Assembly (NCBI GenBank): GCA_004431415.1
Contig: QPMI01000648.1
Span: forward strand, 62,001-126,000
From: Cyanophora paradoxa
Lineage: Eukaryota; Glaucocystophyceae; Cyanophorales; Cyanophoraceae
DNA: 64,000 nucleotides
Direction: 5' to 3'
A program made the position numbers and the translations under genes. Below the pieces are notes generated by a model that was not told the origin of the DNA, made no database searches, and was given only the letters and a program-made list of their open reading frames with translations. Positions 1 to 10,567 of this stretch are shown here, one piece after another (position 1 is the stretch's first letter; the number at the start of each line of letters is the position of its first letter).

Positions 1-2781
1 GCGCCCCTGCTGAACGTGACGGAGTACCAGAACACCGTGCCCCCGCGCGCCCTCGAGGCCCGCGCTTCTTTGAACCAGCTCACGTGCGCTGCGCCCGGGC
101 CCTCCATCCTCTCCGACCCATCGCCGCTCGCCTCGCCGTGTTGAGCCGGGGCCCCGGCCGGCCCGCGAGCGCAGGCAGAAGTTCGTGCAGGCGGCGCAGC
201 AGATCGCCACCGCCGCGAACGTGCGCCCGCCCGCCCGCCGGCCCTGCCCCCGGCGCCCTCTGAGGCCGCCCGCCCTGCCCCGCAGTACACGATCGCCTCC
301 ATCGAGGCGGCGGTCGCTGCCAACGGCACGGCCGCCTCCGCGGCCTCCGCCGCCTCGTCCTCAGGGAGCCGGGCGCCGGAGGCGTGGCGGTGCCTGGAAG
401 ACCCGACCTCCTGCGTCGCCTTCCAGTACGTCATGCGCAACGCCCACGCGCCCCGTCCGCCACCCGCCCCGCCCCGCCCCGCGCAGCCCTCGTTCCGCCC
501 CTCACTCGCCGGGGCAGTGCTGCCGGCGACGATCGAGCTATTCCACCTTTACGCATCCCAGGCGCCTGCCCCCGCCCCCGGCCGCCCAGCACAGAGCCCC
601 TCCGCTCAGCTGAGCCCTCTCGCCGCCGGCAGATCGTGGGGAAGCTGGGGATGATCCGCCTCGTGTACGTCGTCGCCTTCTGCGCCGTCGTCGGCATCGC
701 CGCCGGCCAGGCCCTCCTCGTCTTCCTCCCCACGTCCGCCCCGCCCCTTCTCCCTCCTGCGCCTCGCTCTCTCTGTGCTGCTCCTCACGCCCTCACCAGG
801 TTCCGCGAGATCCGGCGTGAGCGGCAGGGGGTCATGAAGCTCTTCCACCACATCCCCAAGGCGAGCGAGCCCGCCGGCTTGCTCCGCCCCGCGTGCCTCG
901 GCCCCTCCGCCAGCCCCTGACTCGCCCGACTCGGACTCAGGTGACGCTCATGAAGCTCGCGCGCACGAAGATCAACATCCGCCTCGACTCCGAGGAGGAG
1001 GTTCGAATCCCGCGGGGCCCCTTTCCTCTCCTTTCCGTTCCTCCCCGCCCCTGAGGCTTCCCTGCCCTCAAAAGGACGACGAGTACGACTTGGACGACGA
1101 GGACGGTCCCCCGGCCGAGGACAAGAAGAAGGAAGAGGAGAAGAAGGCCAAAGAGAGCAGCGCCGGTGCCCCTCCCGCCCCGCCCCGCCCCGCGCGGCGT
1201 CGCTCAGGCGGGGCGGGCGGCCGCAGCGCTGGCGCGGCGGGTCTCGTTCGTCGCGAAGGTCCACCCGTCCTCGTCCTTCACCGGGACCGGCGCCGCGGAC
1301 GGCAAGGGCGGCACGCGGACCGGCCCCAAGGGCGCCGTCGCCCCGGAGCTCGCCACGGCGCGGGCGGTCCGGCGGCCCACGCTGCGGCAGCGCTTCCTGG
1401 CGCTCTTCCGGCGGGGCAAGGGGGCGGCGTCCGAGGGGCCCCGGCTCCACTCCCACGAGGTCCAGTTCCTCGTCTTCTGCGCCATCGTCGGGTGCCGTAC
1501 CCCCTCGCCCCCTCTTTCCCCCCTTCCCCCCCGTGGCCCTGAGGATCGCGCTCCGGGGTACAGGGCGTGCTTCGTGGGGATCCTGGTCGTGGGCCTCGTC
1601 ATCACGAACGTCTTTGTACCCCACGTCGAGGAGATCCAGGAGGGTACGCCCTCTCTCCGCTCCTCCCGCCCCCGGTCTGGTTCGATCGGCCCTCCGCCCT
1701 CAGCGGCGGAGCGGGCGGTCCTTTCACTCGAGCTCGTCCGCAACGCCCGCGAGGCGCGCCCCGCCCCCGGCCCCGTCTCCGCCTCAGCGATGCTGTTTTA
1801 TGCTCAGCTGACGGCCGGCGCAGCTGACGCTGGACGCGTCGCGGGAGCCGACGGCGGGGGTGACGGCGGCGGAGCTGCGGGCGCGGCTGCTGCACGACGG
1901 CGAGGACGCGGAGACGGCCCACCGCAACCTCGTCGCCCGCGGGTGCGGAGGCGCCCCCGGCCCCCGCCCCCCGCGCCCGAGGCCCGGCTAGAAGCATTTC
2001 CTTAAAAACATACGGTCGTCTAGAGGCCCTCTTCGCATTACGTATACGGCTTCAAGTTCCCGGAAGCGTTCCACTCGGGGGCTCCAGCGGCCGACGCCCC
2101 CCGCCGCGCAGGACGAACGGGATGACGGAGGAGGGCATCGTGGCGCTGACGTACACGGCCGGCTGCCTGCGCCGCGACCCGGCCGCCTGCCTCGCCGAGA
2201 GCGACGCGCTGTACCCCACCGTGGCCCGCGGCCTGGACGCCCTGCACGTCTACCTCCTGGACCAGATCGCGCTCCTCGTGGCCGACGCGGAGGCGGGCCC
2301 CGCGGCCGGCCCCAACGCCGGCCGCCCCGCCGACTCGGCGAGCAACGCGCGGGAGCGGTTCGCGCGGCGCGTGGGGCGGGCGGAGCTGCTGGAGGCGCAC
2401 GGGGAGGCGCTGGATCTGTACGCCGAGGCGGCGGTTCTGCACATCGCGCAGCTGCCCTCGGTGCACGGCGCCGTAATGGGCGTCACCATCGCCGTCCTCG
2501 TCCTCTTCTTCTGGGCCGTCCTCCGCCCCATGGTCCGCCGCATCGGCGAGGAGTCCCGCCGCTCCACCCGCATGCTCCAGGTGCCTAGCCTAGGCCTTCC
2601 GCCCGCCCGCCCGCGCGCGCCCCGGCCCTCGCGAGCGAGCGAGCGAGCGATCCGAACCGCGCCTGACTTCTTCCGCGTACGCGTACCCCGCTCGCAGATG
2701 ATCCCGCCGGAGGTGGCGGAGGCGGTGCAGGCGGTGAAGGACTTCCTCGACAAGGCCGCCGAGAACGAGGAGCTCGCCTAG
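1..2781 (+). CDS. TmcB-like multi-pass membrane protein, 3' part (multi-exon)
   Basis: The gene enters from the left edge and ends at a TAG at 2779-2781. At least ten exons can be joined by eye. Three hydrophobic segments are visible: one at about 665-728 (LVYVVAFCAVVGIAAG), one split by an intron at about 1463-1610 (VGILVVGLVITNVFV), and one at about 2470-2520 (GVTIAVLVLFFWAVL). The first and last are followed by a basic helix and an 'IP' motif (FREIRRERQGVMKLFHHIPK; MIPPEVAEAV). This repeated pattern after a membrane segment is what I recall from large protozoan TmcB/TmcC-like PAS-domain membrane proteins; no PAS domain lies in the visible part. A Lys/Glu/Asp-rich linker (1080-1180) lies between segments. 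Several introns use GC donors, for example after CATCCCAG at about 584 and after CCCAAG at about 860. The family assignment is tentative; the gene itself is well supported. Confidence 0.6.
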
Positions 2782-3435
2782 GCTAGGCGGGCCTCGGAGC
2801 CGGAGCTCGAGCCGGGCCGGGGGCACTCGAGCTCAGTGGTTGCGTGTAGTCGGGGGGTGCAGGGTAGGCAGGACTAGACGCTATGTAGAGCTGCGTATTA
2901 ATTATTATTATCGAGTGCCGTTGTGTGCTCGAGGCGGCGGCGCTTCGGGCCTTCGGCGGTCGCGGCGACAGCGGGCGTCGGCGGTGTTTCGCGCTTGCTT
3001 AGTGGCAACTTGAAAGACCGCGCGCTCGATCGGTCGCGAGAAGCTTAAGCTTTGATCATGATCATGAAGCTACTTCGAAGCTAGTTAACGTTTTCAAGCT
3101 TTAAGCCGGGCGCCTTGCAATTGTTTGAAGTTCAGCTGAAGGTGAACTCGAGCTCGAGTCAGCAGGGGAACTAGTAGGCCCGCACGCGCGGCCTTAAGCT
3201 CAAGTATAAGCTTCGAATTTGAATGTGAACGCATGCGCATGCGCAGCTGCAGGTCGCACTGCGGCAGAGCCTCGGCCAACTTGGCAAGCTCAGAAGCTAG
3301 CGCTAGCGCTAGCGCTAGTTTTAGGTGAACTCGAGTCAGGGGTACAGCCCCCAAAACCGAACCAACGGTCGGAGGCTTTTGGCCGAAAGCGGTAGCGGGG
3401 GCGGCCGCCGCCCCTCCACTGGGCCTCCAGGCGCA
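2782..3435. other. Intergenic, rich in short palindromes
   Basis: I see no gene here. From about 3040 to 3320 the sequence is nearly a string of overlapping six-base palindromes (AAGCTT, CTTAAG, TGATCA, TCATGA, GAGCTC, GCATGC), ending in four GCTAGC-type units at 3297-3318. The next ORF is open upstream of its first ATG, so part of 3325-3435 may be 5' UTR or coding. Confidence 0.6.
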
Positions 3436-4314
3436 ATGCCGACGCCCTTGAAGGGGGCTAGGCCGCCCGGCTCGGCTTCTCGCCCCGGCTCGGCTCAGCT
3501 TTCACGCGAACGCACTAGCCCGAGCCCAGCTCAGCCGTCCCGTCCTGGCTCCGCTTCGCGTGCGATGGGGACGAGCAGTGCAGCGAGCAGCTCCTCTGGG
3601 ATACGGCAGCCCAACTTCGGACCTAGGCCTGGGAGCGCGAATTCGAAGCCGGCGTGGAGGCCCGTCGGCAGGGCATCTGTGCAGCAGTCGCCGTCGCACG
3701 CGAGCTCGCGTCCCGCGGCTGCTGCCCCGCGGGCATCAGCATCTCCCAGCCATCGTCATCCCGCCGCTGTACATGTGCGGTCATCGCGCAGGCCCGCAGC
3801 TGCAGCTGCCTCGAGCTCGCGCGCGACGGCCGCAGCCTCGAGCTCAGCCGGCCGGGGTCCGTCAGCGTCTTCGTCTGCGTCGGCACCTGCAGCCGCACCT
3901 GCGGCTGCGCACGATTCGCTAGCGACGTCGACGTCGACAGCTGCAGTTGCAACTGCGTCGGCAGTCCAGCCGGCTGCGGCATGCGCGGCTCATGATCAAG
4001 AGCGAGGGCTCGAGCTCCCGGCTCCCGGCTCTCGTCCGCTCGTCGCTGCCAAGCCATGCGACGGCTGCGACTTCGAAGCCGACGGGAAGATCTTCATCGA
4101 AGGCGAGGTGAGCGCAGCAGCGAGGCGCTTCGCGCATCGCGTGCAGGGCCGGCCCGCCGCTAATGTAAACGCGCCCCGCCAGGTCTTCGCAGTGGACAAG
4201 GTGCTCCCGAACGAGGCCGCAGCCGCCGCTAACGACACCTGCAACTTCGTCGCGCGCGGGTCGCAGCCAGCGTCGGTGCGCGCTCGCGCGCGATCCCAAC
4301 GGCGACGGGTCTGA
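3436..4314 (+). CDS. Ser/Ala/Pro-rich hypothetical protein
   Basis: An open frame ends in TGA at 4312-4314; the first in-frame ATG is at 3436, and the frame is open back to about 3325. The protein is low-complexity for its first 210 residues: Pro-Gly-Ser-Ala motifs such as RPGSAS and RPGSANS recur, then come alanine/serine runs. The C-terminal part (from about 4050) is more ordered (KPCDGCDFEADGKIFIEGE, then VFAVDKVLPNE). A GT...AG segment from about 4109 to 4182 would remove 74 bases between those two pieces. I recognise no domain. The basic, Ser/Pro-rich N-terminus with SRPGSA-type motifs is compatible with a microtubule- or cytoskeleton-associated disordered region, but that is only a guess. 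The coding sequence is itself full of palindromic hexamers, so the ORF could be partly fortuitous. Confidence 0.4.
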   Translation: MPTPLKGARPPGSASRPGSAQLSRERTSPSPAQPSRPGSASRAMGTSSAASSSSGIRQPNFGPRPGSANSKPAWRPVGRASVQQSPSHASSRPAAAAPRASASPSHRHPAAVHVRSSRRPAAAAASSSRATAAASSSAGRGPSASSSASAPAAAPAAAHDSLATSTSTAAVATASAVQPAAACAAHDQERGLELPAPGSRPLVAAKPCDGCDFEADGKIFIEGEVSAAARRFAHRVQGRPAANVNAPRQVFAVDKVLPNEAAAAANDTCNFVARGSQPASVRARARSQRRRV

Positions 4315-4587
4315 AGTCTGACGGCGGTCTCATGGTCAGGCTGCAGTGCTCATAGCGCCCGATCGTCGCGACCTCGGGTCTTCCAAGGCGTTCGTTCTGA
4401 GCGTGTGGTTCGATTACCTAGTTTCGTTCTCTTTCCTTTGGATTCGTTTTTCATTTGCTGTGCAGCAAGACGTTTCTCATTTCGAATTCTCGGCAACTGG
4501 TGCCATCCCCGGTTTTCTTCTCGTTCGGATTCGTTTTCCGAATATCTTACAAAGCAAGGCGCGCCGGCGCCCCTCCTCTCAACGCAG

Positions 4588-7500
4588 GGCGTCGCCCTCG
4601 AGATTCAAGCCAACGCCTTTCAAGTTGGCCGCAGCGAGCCCTGCCTTCATTACGAAGACAGGAAAGAGTACGGATCCGGATCCGGGCAGCGCGCGACCGA
4701 TCAGCAGGGGACGACGGCGCGAGACCAGTTCCTGGCGAATCTCGATGGCTTCTGGGCGGACTGCAAAGGGGGCGCCGAGGTGCTCTCCCCCTCGAGCCTC
4801 CCAGTGCCGCCTTCTGACCGCCCGAATCTCGCAGCTCGTCATCGAGAGGAAAGCACTATGCGTCCCTGTGAGTCAACTCTCGCCGACGGGTACCCCCGGG
4901 ACGCTGACCAGTACCCCCCTCCCCCCTCCCCGACAGCAGTCGCTACGGGACGGCGAGGGCAGGTCCGGGACGTGCCACTTTCTCCTGTACGGTACGCCCC
5001 GGGTCCTCTTAGAATATTCAACCCCTTCCTGCTGCTTCTGCCGGCTCCTTCTTCTGGCGTCTAAACCGTCCCGCGCGCAGTGGTGCCCGCCCGCCGTGCT
5101 CGCGCACTACTCGGGAAGCTTCGCTCCGGCGAGCCTCAGCCGGTGCGGGCGGGCGGTCCTCGTCTCGCGGCCGCCGCCTCGGCCCCGCGCGGCTGACCGG
5201 CGGCACAGGGCTCGGGGCCGGTCCGCGTCGAGTTCTGCGCCTTCCTCAGGAAGCACTGGGCTCAGGTGCGGGCCCCGCACCCGCCGCCCGCGCCCCCCTC
5301 CGAATCGAGCCGCCTCCGCAGCTCGACCTGCGCATCGTCCTGCCCCTCGGATCCGAGCCGGAGCTGGACCGGGTTGGCGCCCGCCTCGCCCGCCCCCGCC
5401 CCGCCCCGCCCGGCCCACCGCCCCTGAATCCGCCCCGCGCAGGAGCTGCTGCGGGCTTGCACCGAGCTGGGCCCGCCGTCCCTGCCCGAGCCGGAACCGG
5501 AGCCGGAGCCCGCGCCTGAAGCTGCAGAGCCGGAGGAGGGCGGCGGGCCGCCGGCGCGCCTGAGCGCCATCCCTGAGGAGGCCTGCATCTGCGCCCCGCC
5601 GCCGCCGCCGGCGCCCCGCCCCTCTCGGCGCGGCGGCTCCTTCGCCGCCGACGCCTCGCCCCCGCCGATGTTCGGCCCCGACGCCGACGCAAGCGCCGCT
5701 GCGCTGGGGAGCCCGGCGGCGGCGCCCGGGGAGTCCGGGGCGCGCCCTACGCCTGGCCGCTCGGGTCCGCGCGCCCCAGCCCCGTCCCTCGCCCCGCTCG
5801 CCTCTTCCGATTGTGCTCCGAGCAGGCGGCCGTCGCTCGAGGCGCGCCTCCTCTCTCCGCCCCCTTTCGAGTGCAGGTGCTTGCCCCACCCCCTCCCCCC
5901 CCCCCCCCCCTCTCCTCCTTCCGACGCGGGCTTGCGCAGGCCGCCGGCGCTCGCGGCGCGTCTCCTCCGCCGCCCCACGCTCCCGCGCCAGCGGTGAGTC
6001 CTCCGATCAGGCCCGCCCTGCCCAGACTTTCCCCCGGGTGACGCTCCCCGGCAGAGGCCGAGGCGGTGAGCCCTGCCGCCGGCTCGCCGGGGCCGTCAGC
6101 GCGGCTCTCTGCGGCCCCCGGCCCCGGTCCGGAGGCTCGGGAGCCGAGCTCCCCTCGCATCAGCCGCGCCGAGGCAAAAGACCTCGCCGCCATCCCACGG
6201 ACGCGCTCGGCGTTCCTGCCAGCGGATCCCGGGGCCGGCGTTGCGTCAAAGGAGGCCTCGCCGGCGCGGGAGGCGGCCGCCCCGATCAACAGGCAGCTCG
6301 GCAGCCCCGACCCCGCGCCCCAGGAGGCCCGGGCTCCGAGCTCCGCCCCGAAGCCCGCCGCCACGCCGCCGGGCCTCGGCCGCTCCGCGCCGCCGACGCC
6401 ACCCGCGGCCCTCTCGTCTGTCTCGGAGCCTGAGACGGAGCCGGAGCCGGATACGGAGACGGAGTCGGAGGAGGACCTGGCGCCGCGCCCGCGGGCCGGC
6501 GGCGCCTCCCCGGCCCCGTCGCGCCGGCTGGAGGAGGAGCTGGAGAGCGCGGCGGGCCCGGCTGCGGCGGGGCCGCCGGCGCCGCTCGGGCGCCGCCGTC
6601 CGCGGGGTCCTCATCGACCTCGTCCATCTCCCTGCAGACCTGGTCCCCGCTGGGCGGTGCCGGTGATGGGTCCGCCGAGGACGCCGCGCCGCCCGGCGCC
6701 GCGCCGGGGCCGGCTGCAAGCCCGAGCGGCGGGCCGGCGGGGCCCGAGGCGGGGCCCGGGGCGGAGGACGGCGGCGATTGTGAGGCGGTGGCGGAGTGGA
6801 TCGACGAGGAGGGCGGGGCCCCGCGGCCGGGCCCCTCGCAGGCGCCGGCGGAGCCCCGCGCCCCGCGGCGCTCGACCCGCGCCTCCTCCTCCTCTTCCTT
6901 CCGCACGCGCATCGAGGGTGCATCGGGACGCCCCGGGCCGGGGCGGGCTCCAGCTCCTTCTGACGTCGCCCCAGCGGCCGGCACGCAAGACGAGGACACA
7001 GGAGCGGATGCAGCGACGGCCGAACCGGCCGCGGGAGCGCCCCGCGCGCCTGCCGGGGCGATCAACAACGAGGGCCCTGCGGAAGCCGCCGCCGCCGCCG
7101 CCGCCGAGGAGGAGGAGGAGGAACCTTCCAAGGCCGGCGCCCGGGGCAACGCCTCCTCCAAGTGCGCCCCGCGCTCCCCCCGCCTTCGCCCCTCCAACCC
7201 GTGCTGACTCGGGCCCCCGTCGCAGGCGCCGGCCCGCCGCCCAGGGGAAGCGCAAGCAGGTACCCTTCCCGCCCTCGCCCTCGCCCCATCTCCCTCGCGC
7301 CCCGCTTATGATCGCCGCCCTCCCTCGAGCAGTACGAGCACGCAAGCCCGGAGGAGCTGTCTGCCAACCTGCGCGAGTGGCTGGACTGCCTGAAGGAGGA
7401 GGCCAGGGGCGCCGCGTGGCCGCCGGGCACCGCCAGCTGGCAGCAGCGCGCGGCGGCCATCACGGGCCGGAAGGGCCAGAGCCGCCTCCTGGAGCTCCTG

Positions 7501-9596
7501 GCGGAGGCCGCCACGTACCTGGACGGGCGGCTGCAACTGTCGGAGGCGCTGGCTTCGAAGCGGGGTGACGCAACGGCTTTGAAGAACCTGAAAAAGGTGA
7601 CGTCGATGACAGCGGAGACGGCGGGGAAGGCGCGCCACGCCCTCGACGGGCTGCTGCCCCAGCGCTGCGGCTGGCTGCACGACGCCGTGCGGGCGGCCCG
7701 GCCCGAGCTCGTGGACGAGGAGCGGGCCGCGGCCGCCCAGGCGAAGGCCCGCGCCGCGGAGAAGGCCCGGGCAGAGGAGAAGGCCAAGGCCAAGGCGGAG
7801 GCCGGGGAGGGGGCCGGCGCGGCGAGCGAGGCGGAGGAGGAGCGGTCCAAGCCGCGTTCGAAGCCCCGGCGGCAGCCGCGGCCGAAGCCGCAGCCGCGGC
7901 CGAGCGGGGCGGGCGGGAACAACCGCCCGGCGGGAGACTCGCAGCGGGAGGAGCAGCCGCAGACGGAGGAGGGCGGGTCCCAGTCGCAGCCGTCCAAGCG
8001 CGCGCGCATCGCCCCCAGGTGCGCTGGAGCCCGCGATGACCCCCACCCCACTTCCCTCCCCTTTAGCCGACTCCCCCGTGCAGCCGCTACGCGCCTCCGA
8101 CTCCGGAGACGGCGAAGTACAAGCTCGGCTACAAGCGCAAGGCGGACCCGGACGCGGGGCGCAAGTCGGAGCGGCCTGAGAAGAAGCCCGGGGCGGTGCG
8201 GCGCCCGTCGCCCTAGGCCTTCGTCGCTTGTTCCAGATTCCCCCGATCGCGACGGACCTCTAGATCTCACACCCGCCCGCAGGGCGCCGGCGCCCCGTCG
8301 GAGCCCCGCAAGACGCCGCGGAAGACGCAGCCGCAGACCGCGAGGCTCGAGGAGGCGGTGCGGCCTTCCGCCACCGTCGCCGCACGCGCGCGCTGCCCCT
8401 GAACAGCACGCGCGTGCAGGAATGGCTGCTCATGACAGAGAACAACATTCCACACACGTGGGTCACGAAGGTTCGACCCTCTCCCTAGAGCCCCTCCGCC
8501 GCCGGGTCCGCCGCATTCCGCTGGTGGATCGATTTCAATGCCGGCGGCGCGCAGAAATTCGAGCTGGGCCTGCCGGAGTGGCGGGAGCGGGCGAAGGCGG
8601 CGGAGGACGTGGACGAGCTCTGGCCGCTGCTGGAGAGTCTGGCCGCCGACTTCCAGTACCAGCGGCAGCTGACCGTCGACATCGTGAAGAAGGTCGCCAA
8701 GCACAAGATCAACGGGGCCGAAAGCGAGCGGCCCTTCTTCGACGCGTGCATCGCGGTCTTCGATGTGGCCGACGAGATTCTAGATCAGGAGGATCCCACG
8801 CGGAAGCGCGCCGCGCGCCCGTCGGCGTCTTCGCGCGGCCGCACGCCCCGCCGCTCCCGCCGCCCCACTGCGGCGCCTTCCGCGGGCCCCGAGGGGCAGG
8901 AGGAGCCCGCCGGCCCGCGCCGGAGCCCGCGCCCGCCGCTGGGGCCGCGGCGCAGGGGCCCGCGCCTCGTCGAAGTCCGCTCCGCGGGCGAAGGCCCGCA
9001 AGAGCGCCGCCCCCGCCCCCGTCCCCGCCCCCGCCGCCGCCTCCGGAGGCCGCCCGAGCGAGGCGGGCGTCCGCTTCGCGGAGGGGCCGCCCCCGCGCGC
9101 CGGCCCATCCGGCTCCTCCTCCTCGTCCCGCCCGGCGGAGCAGCCGCCCCGAGCCGGCCCCTCCGGACACGGCTCCTCGACCGCAGCCTCGTCGCACCCC
9201 ACCGCGGTCGCGGCCGCCCCGCCGCGCGCGGCGGCGGAGCCGGAGTGCGACCTCCGCGAGCGCATCCGCAGGTCCAAGAAGCACCGCCCGTCGTGGGCGG
9301 AGGGCGTGCGCTCCTACGTGACGAGGATGCTGGAGGCGCGGGGCTTCCCCGGCCGGTCGGCGTCGGCGGACGACTTCGCGGAGAAGGTGCCGACGCTGCT
9401 CGGCCTGCAGACGCTGGTGGAGGACGCGGTCGAGACGGCGGAGCAGCAGCCGCCGGGCGCGCGGCTGGAGCGCTTCAAGAGGCTGCTGGCGGACGCGCTC
9501 CTGATGAACGGCATGGAGAACACGGAGGCCGTCGCCATCGCCTTCGACGTCGTCGGCCTCCTCGAGCTCCGCGCCCGCTGGGCCGCCCCCAACTAG
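4588..9596 (+). CDS. Large charged, Pro/Arg/Glu-rich protein of unknown function (multi-exon)
   Basis: One gene ending in TAG at 9594-9596. The start is unknown: the earliest clear exon begins after an acceptor at about 4587 and encodes a short ordered piece (RDQFLANLDGFWADC). A long Pro/Ala/Arg/Glu-rich middle (5200-7200) follows. Then comes a helical module at 7333-8020 (LSANLREWLDCLKEEA; KNLKKVTSMTAETAGKARHA) with an Ala/Lys/Glu segment and a basic, NLS-like KRARIAPR. Two further helical modules lie at 8400-8800 (TRVQEWLLMTENNIPHTW; DELWPLLESLAADFQYQR) and 9240-9590 (KKHRPSWAEGVRSYVTRML; MENTEAVAIAFDVVGLLEL). An apparent stop at 8214-8216 lies inside a GT-AG intron (about 8199-8279) that rejoins in frame, so I treat this as one gene. 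Basic tracts suggest a nuclear, nucleic-acid-associated protein (inference). I do not recognise the family. Confidence 0.5.
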
Positions 9597-10567
9597 GCCC
9601 TGGGCGTTGAGCTCTCCGCGCGGCCCGCCATCGGCGGCGCCGGCCTGCTCCCGTCCCGTCTAGATCATTTACATAGTATGAATGCAAATTAAAGCTGATT
9701 TAGCTAGAAGACGACTTCTGTTTTTTTTCTCTACAATTCGGCTTGTAGTAAAGCCCTATTAGGTTCGGCTTTCGAATTCTTTAGTCGTTGTTGTTTTTAC
9801 GTTTACCTTAAGCCTGCTTCTTTTTAGTTTGCAGATGGCAGGTTCGTTGTCGTACTCCGTGGCTGCTACTTAAAGCTTGTACAGACCGGTACCGGTTTCA
9901 AACTTCGCTTCTAGTGCGGGGCCTCGTGTGAAAAATCCCCTCTTTTTTCGAATTCGTTACATGGCATACGTGGTACTTGCGAATGGACTGATGCGCGCGA
10001 ATCGTACGCGTAGCATACTTCAGGTATAGATGGACGTTTTTCGGTTATCAGGGCTTAGGGAAGGCCCTCAGCCTCAGCTTGCGTGGCTGGTTTTCGCCAA
10101 GCAAGAACGGCTGGTAGACAGTATACGTATTAGAGAATTTGAAGACGGCTGCTCGACAGTATTTGGTTTTTAGAGTACAGTTTACAGTTCGCCAGTTGCA
10201 AGTCGTGAATATCATGATCAGAGCGAATACGAAATTCGCATAGGCATATATCTAAAACGGGGGGGTGCACGCGTACGTGTGAATACGGGAATTCGAAGGC
10301 CTATAGCTAAGGCCGGCGCCGGCCCCTTGAAGAAAAGCGGCCCCCCCATCAACGGGAGCTCGAGCCGCGATTGAAGCCGAAAGGGTCGTAGGGGCGCGTG
10401 GGGCGGGGCAGCGGGCCGCCAGGGGGCCGGTAGGGCCTGGTGGGGCGATCGCGGGGCCGCGCGGCAGCTGCAGTTGCAGGGGCCGCAGGGGCCGCAGCTG
10501 CAGCTGGCGGCGCTTGAAACAATTCGAGGTCAGAAGCTGATTATGAATACGGGGATAGGATGCAGGC
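9597..10567. other. Intergenic between convergent genes
   Basis: This stretch holds the 3' flanks of a plus-strand gene (ends 9596) and a minus-strand gene (ends 10568). It is T-rich around 9719-9800 and carries many palindromic hexamers. I see no ORF with coding character and no RNA gene. Confidence 0.6.

Noticed and set aside
6066-7568. 500-codon plus-strand frame rich in Arg/Pro
   Set aside because: Its composition is a frame-shifted reading of the large charged gene; the frame that carries ordered helical modules downstream is different (in phase with 7333 and 7579).
8199-8279. Gene end at the TAG of 8214-8216
   Set aside because: The stop lies within a GT...AG segment whose removal rejoins the same frame, and the basic low-complexity style continues downstream.
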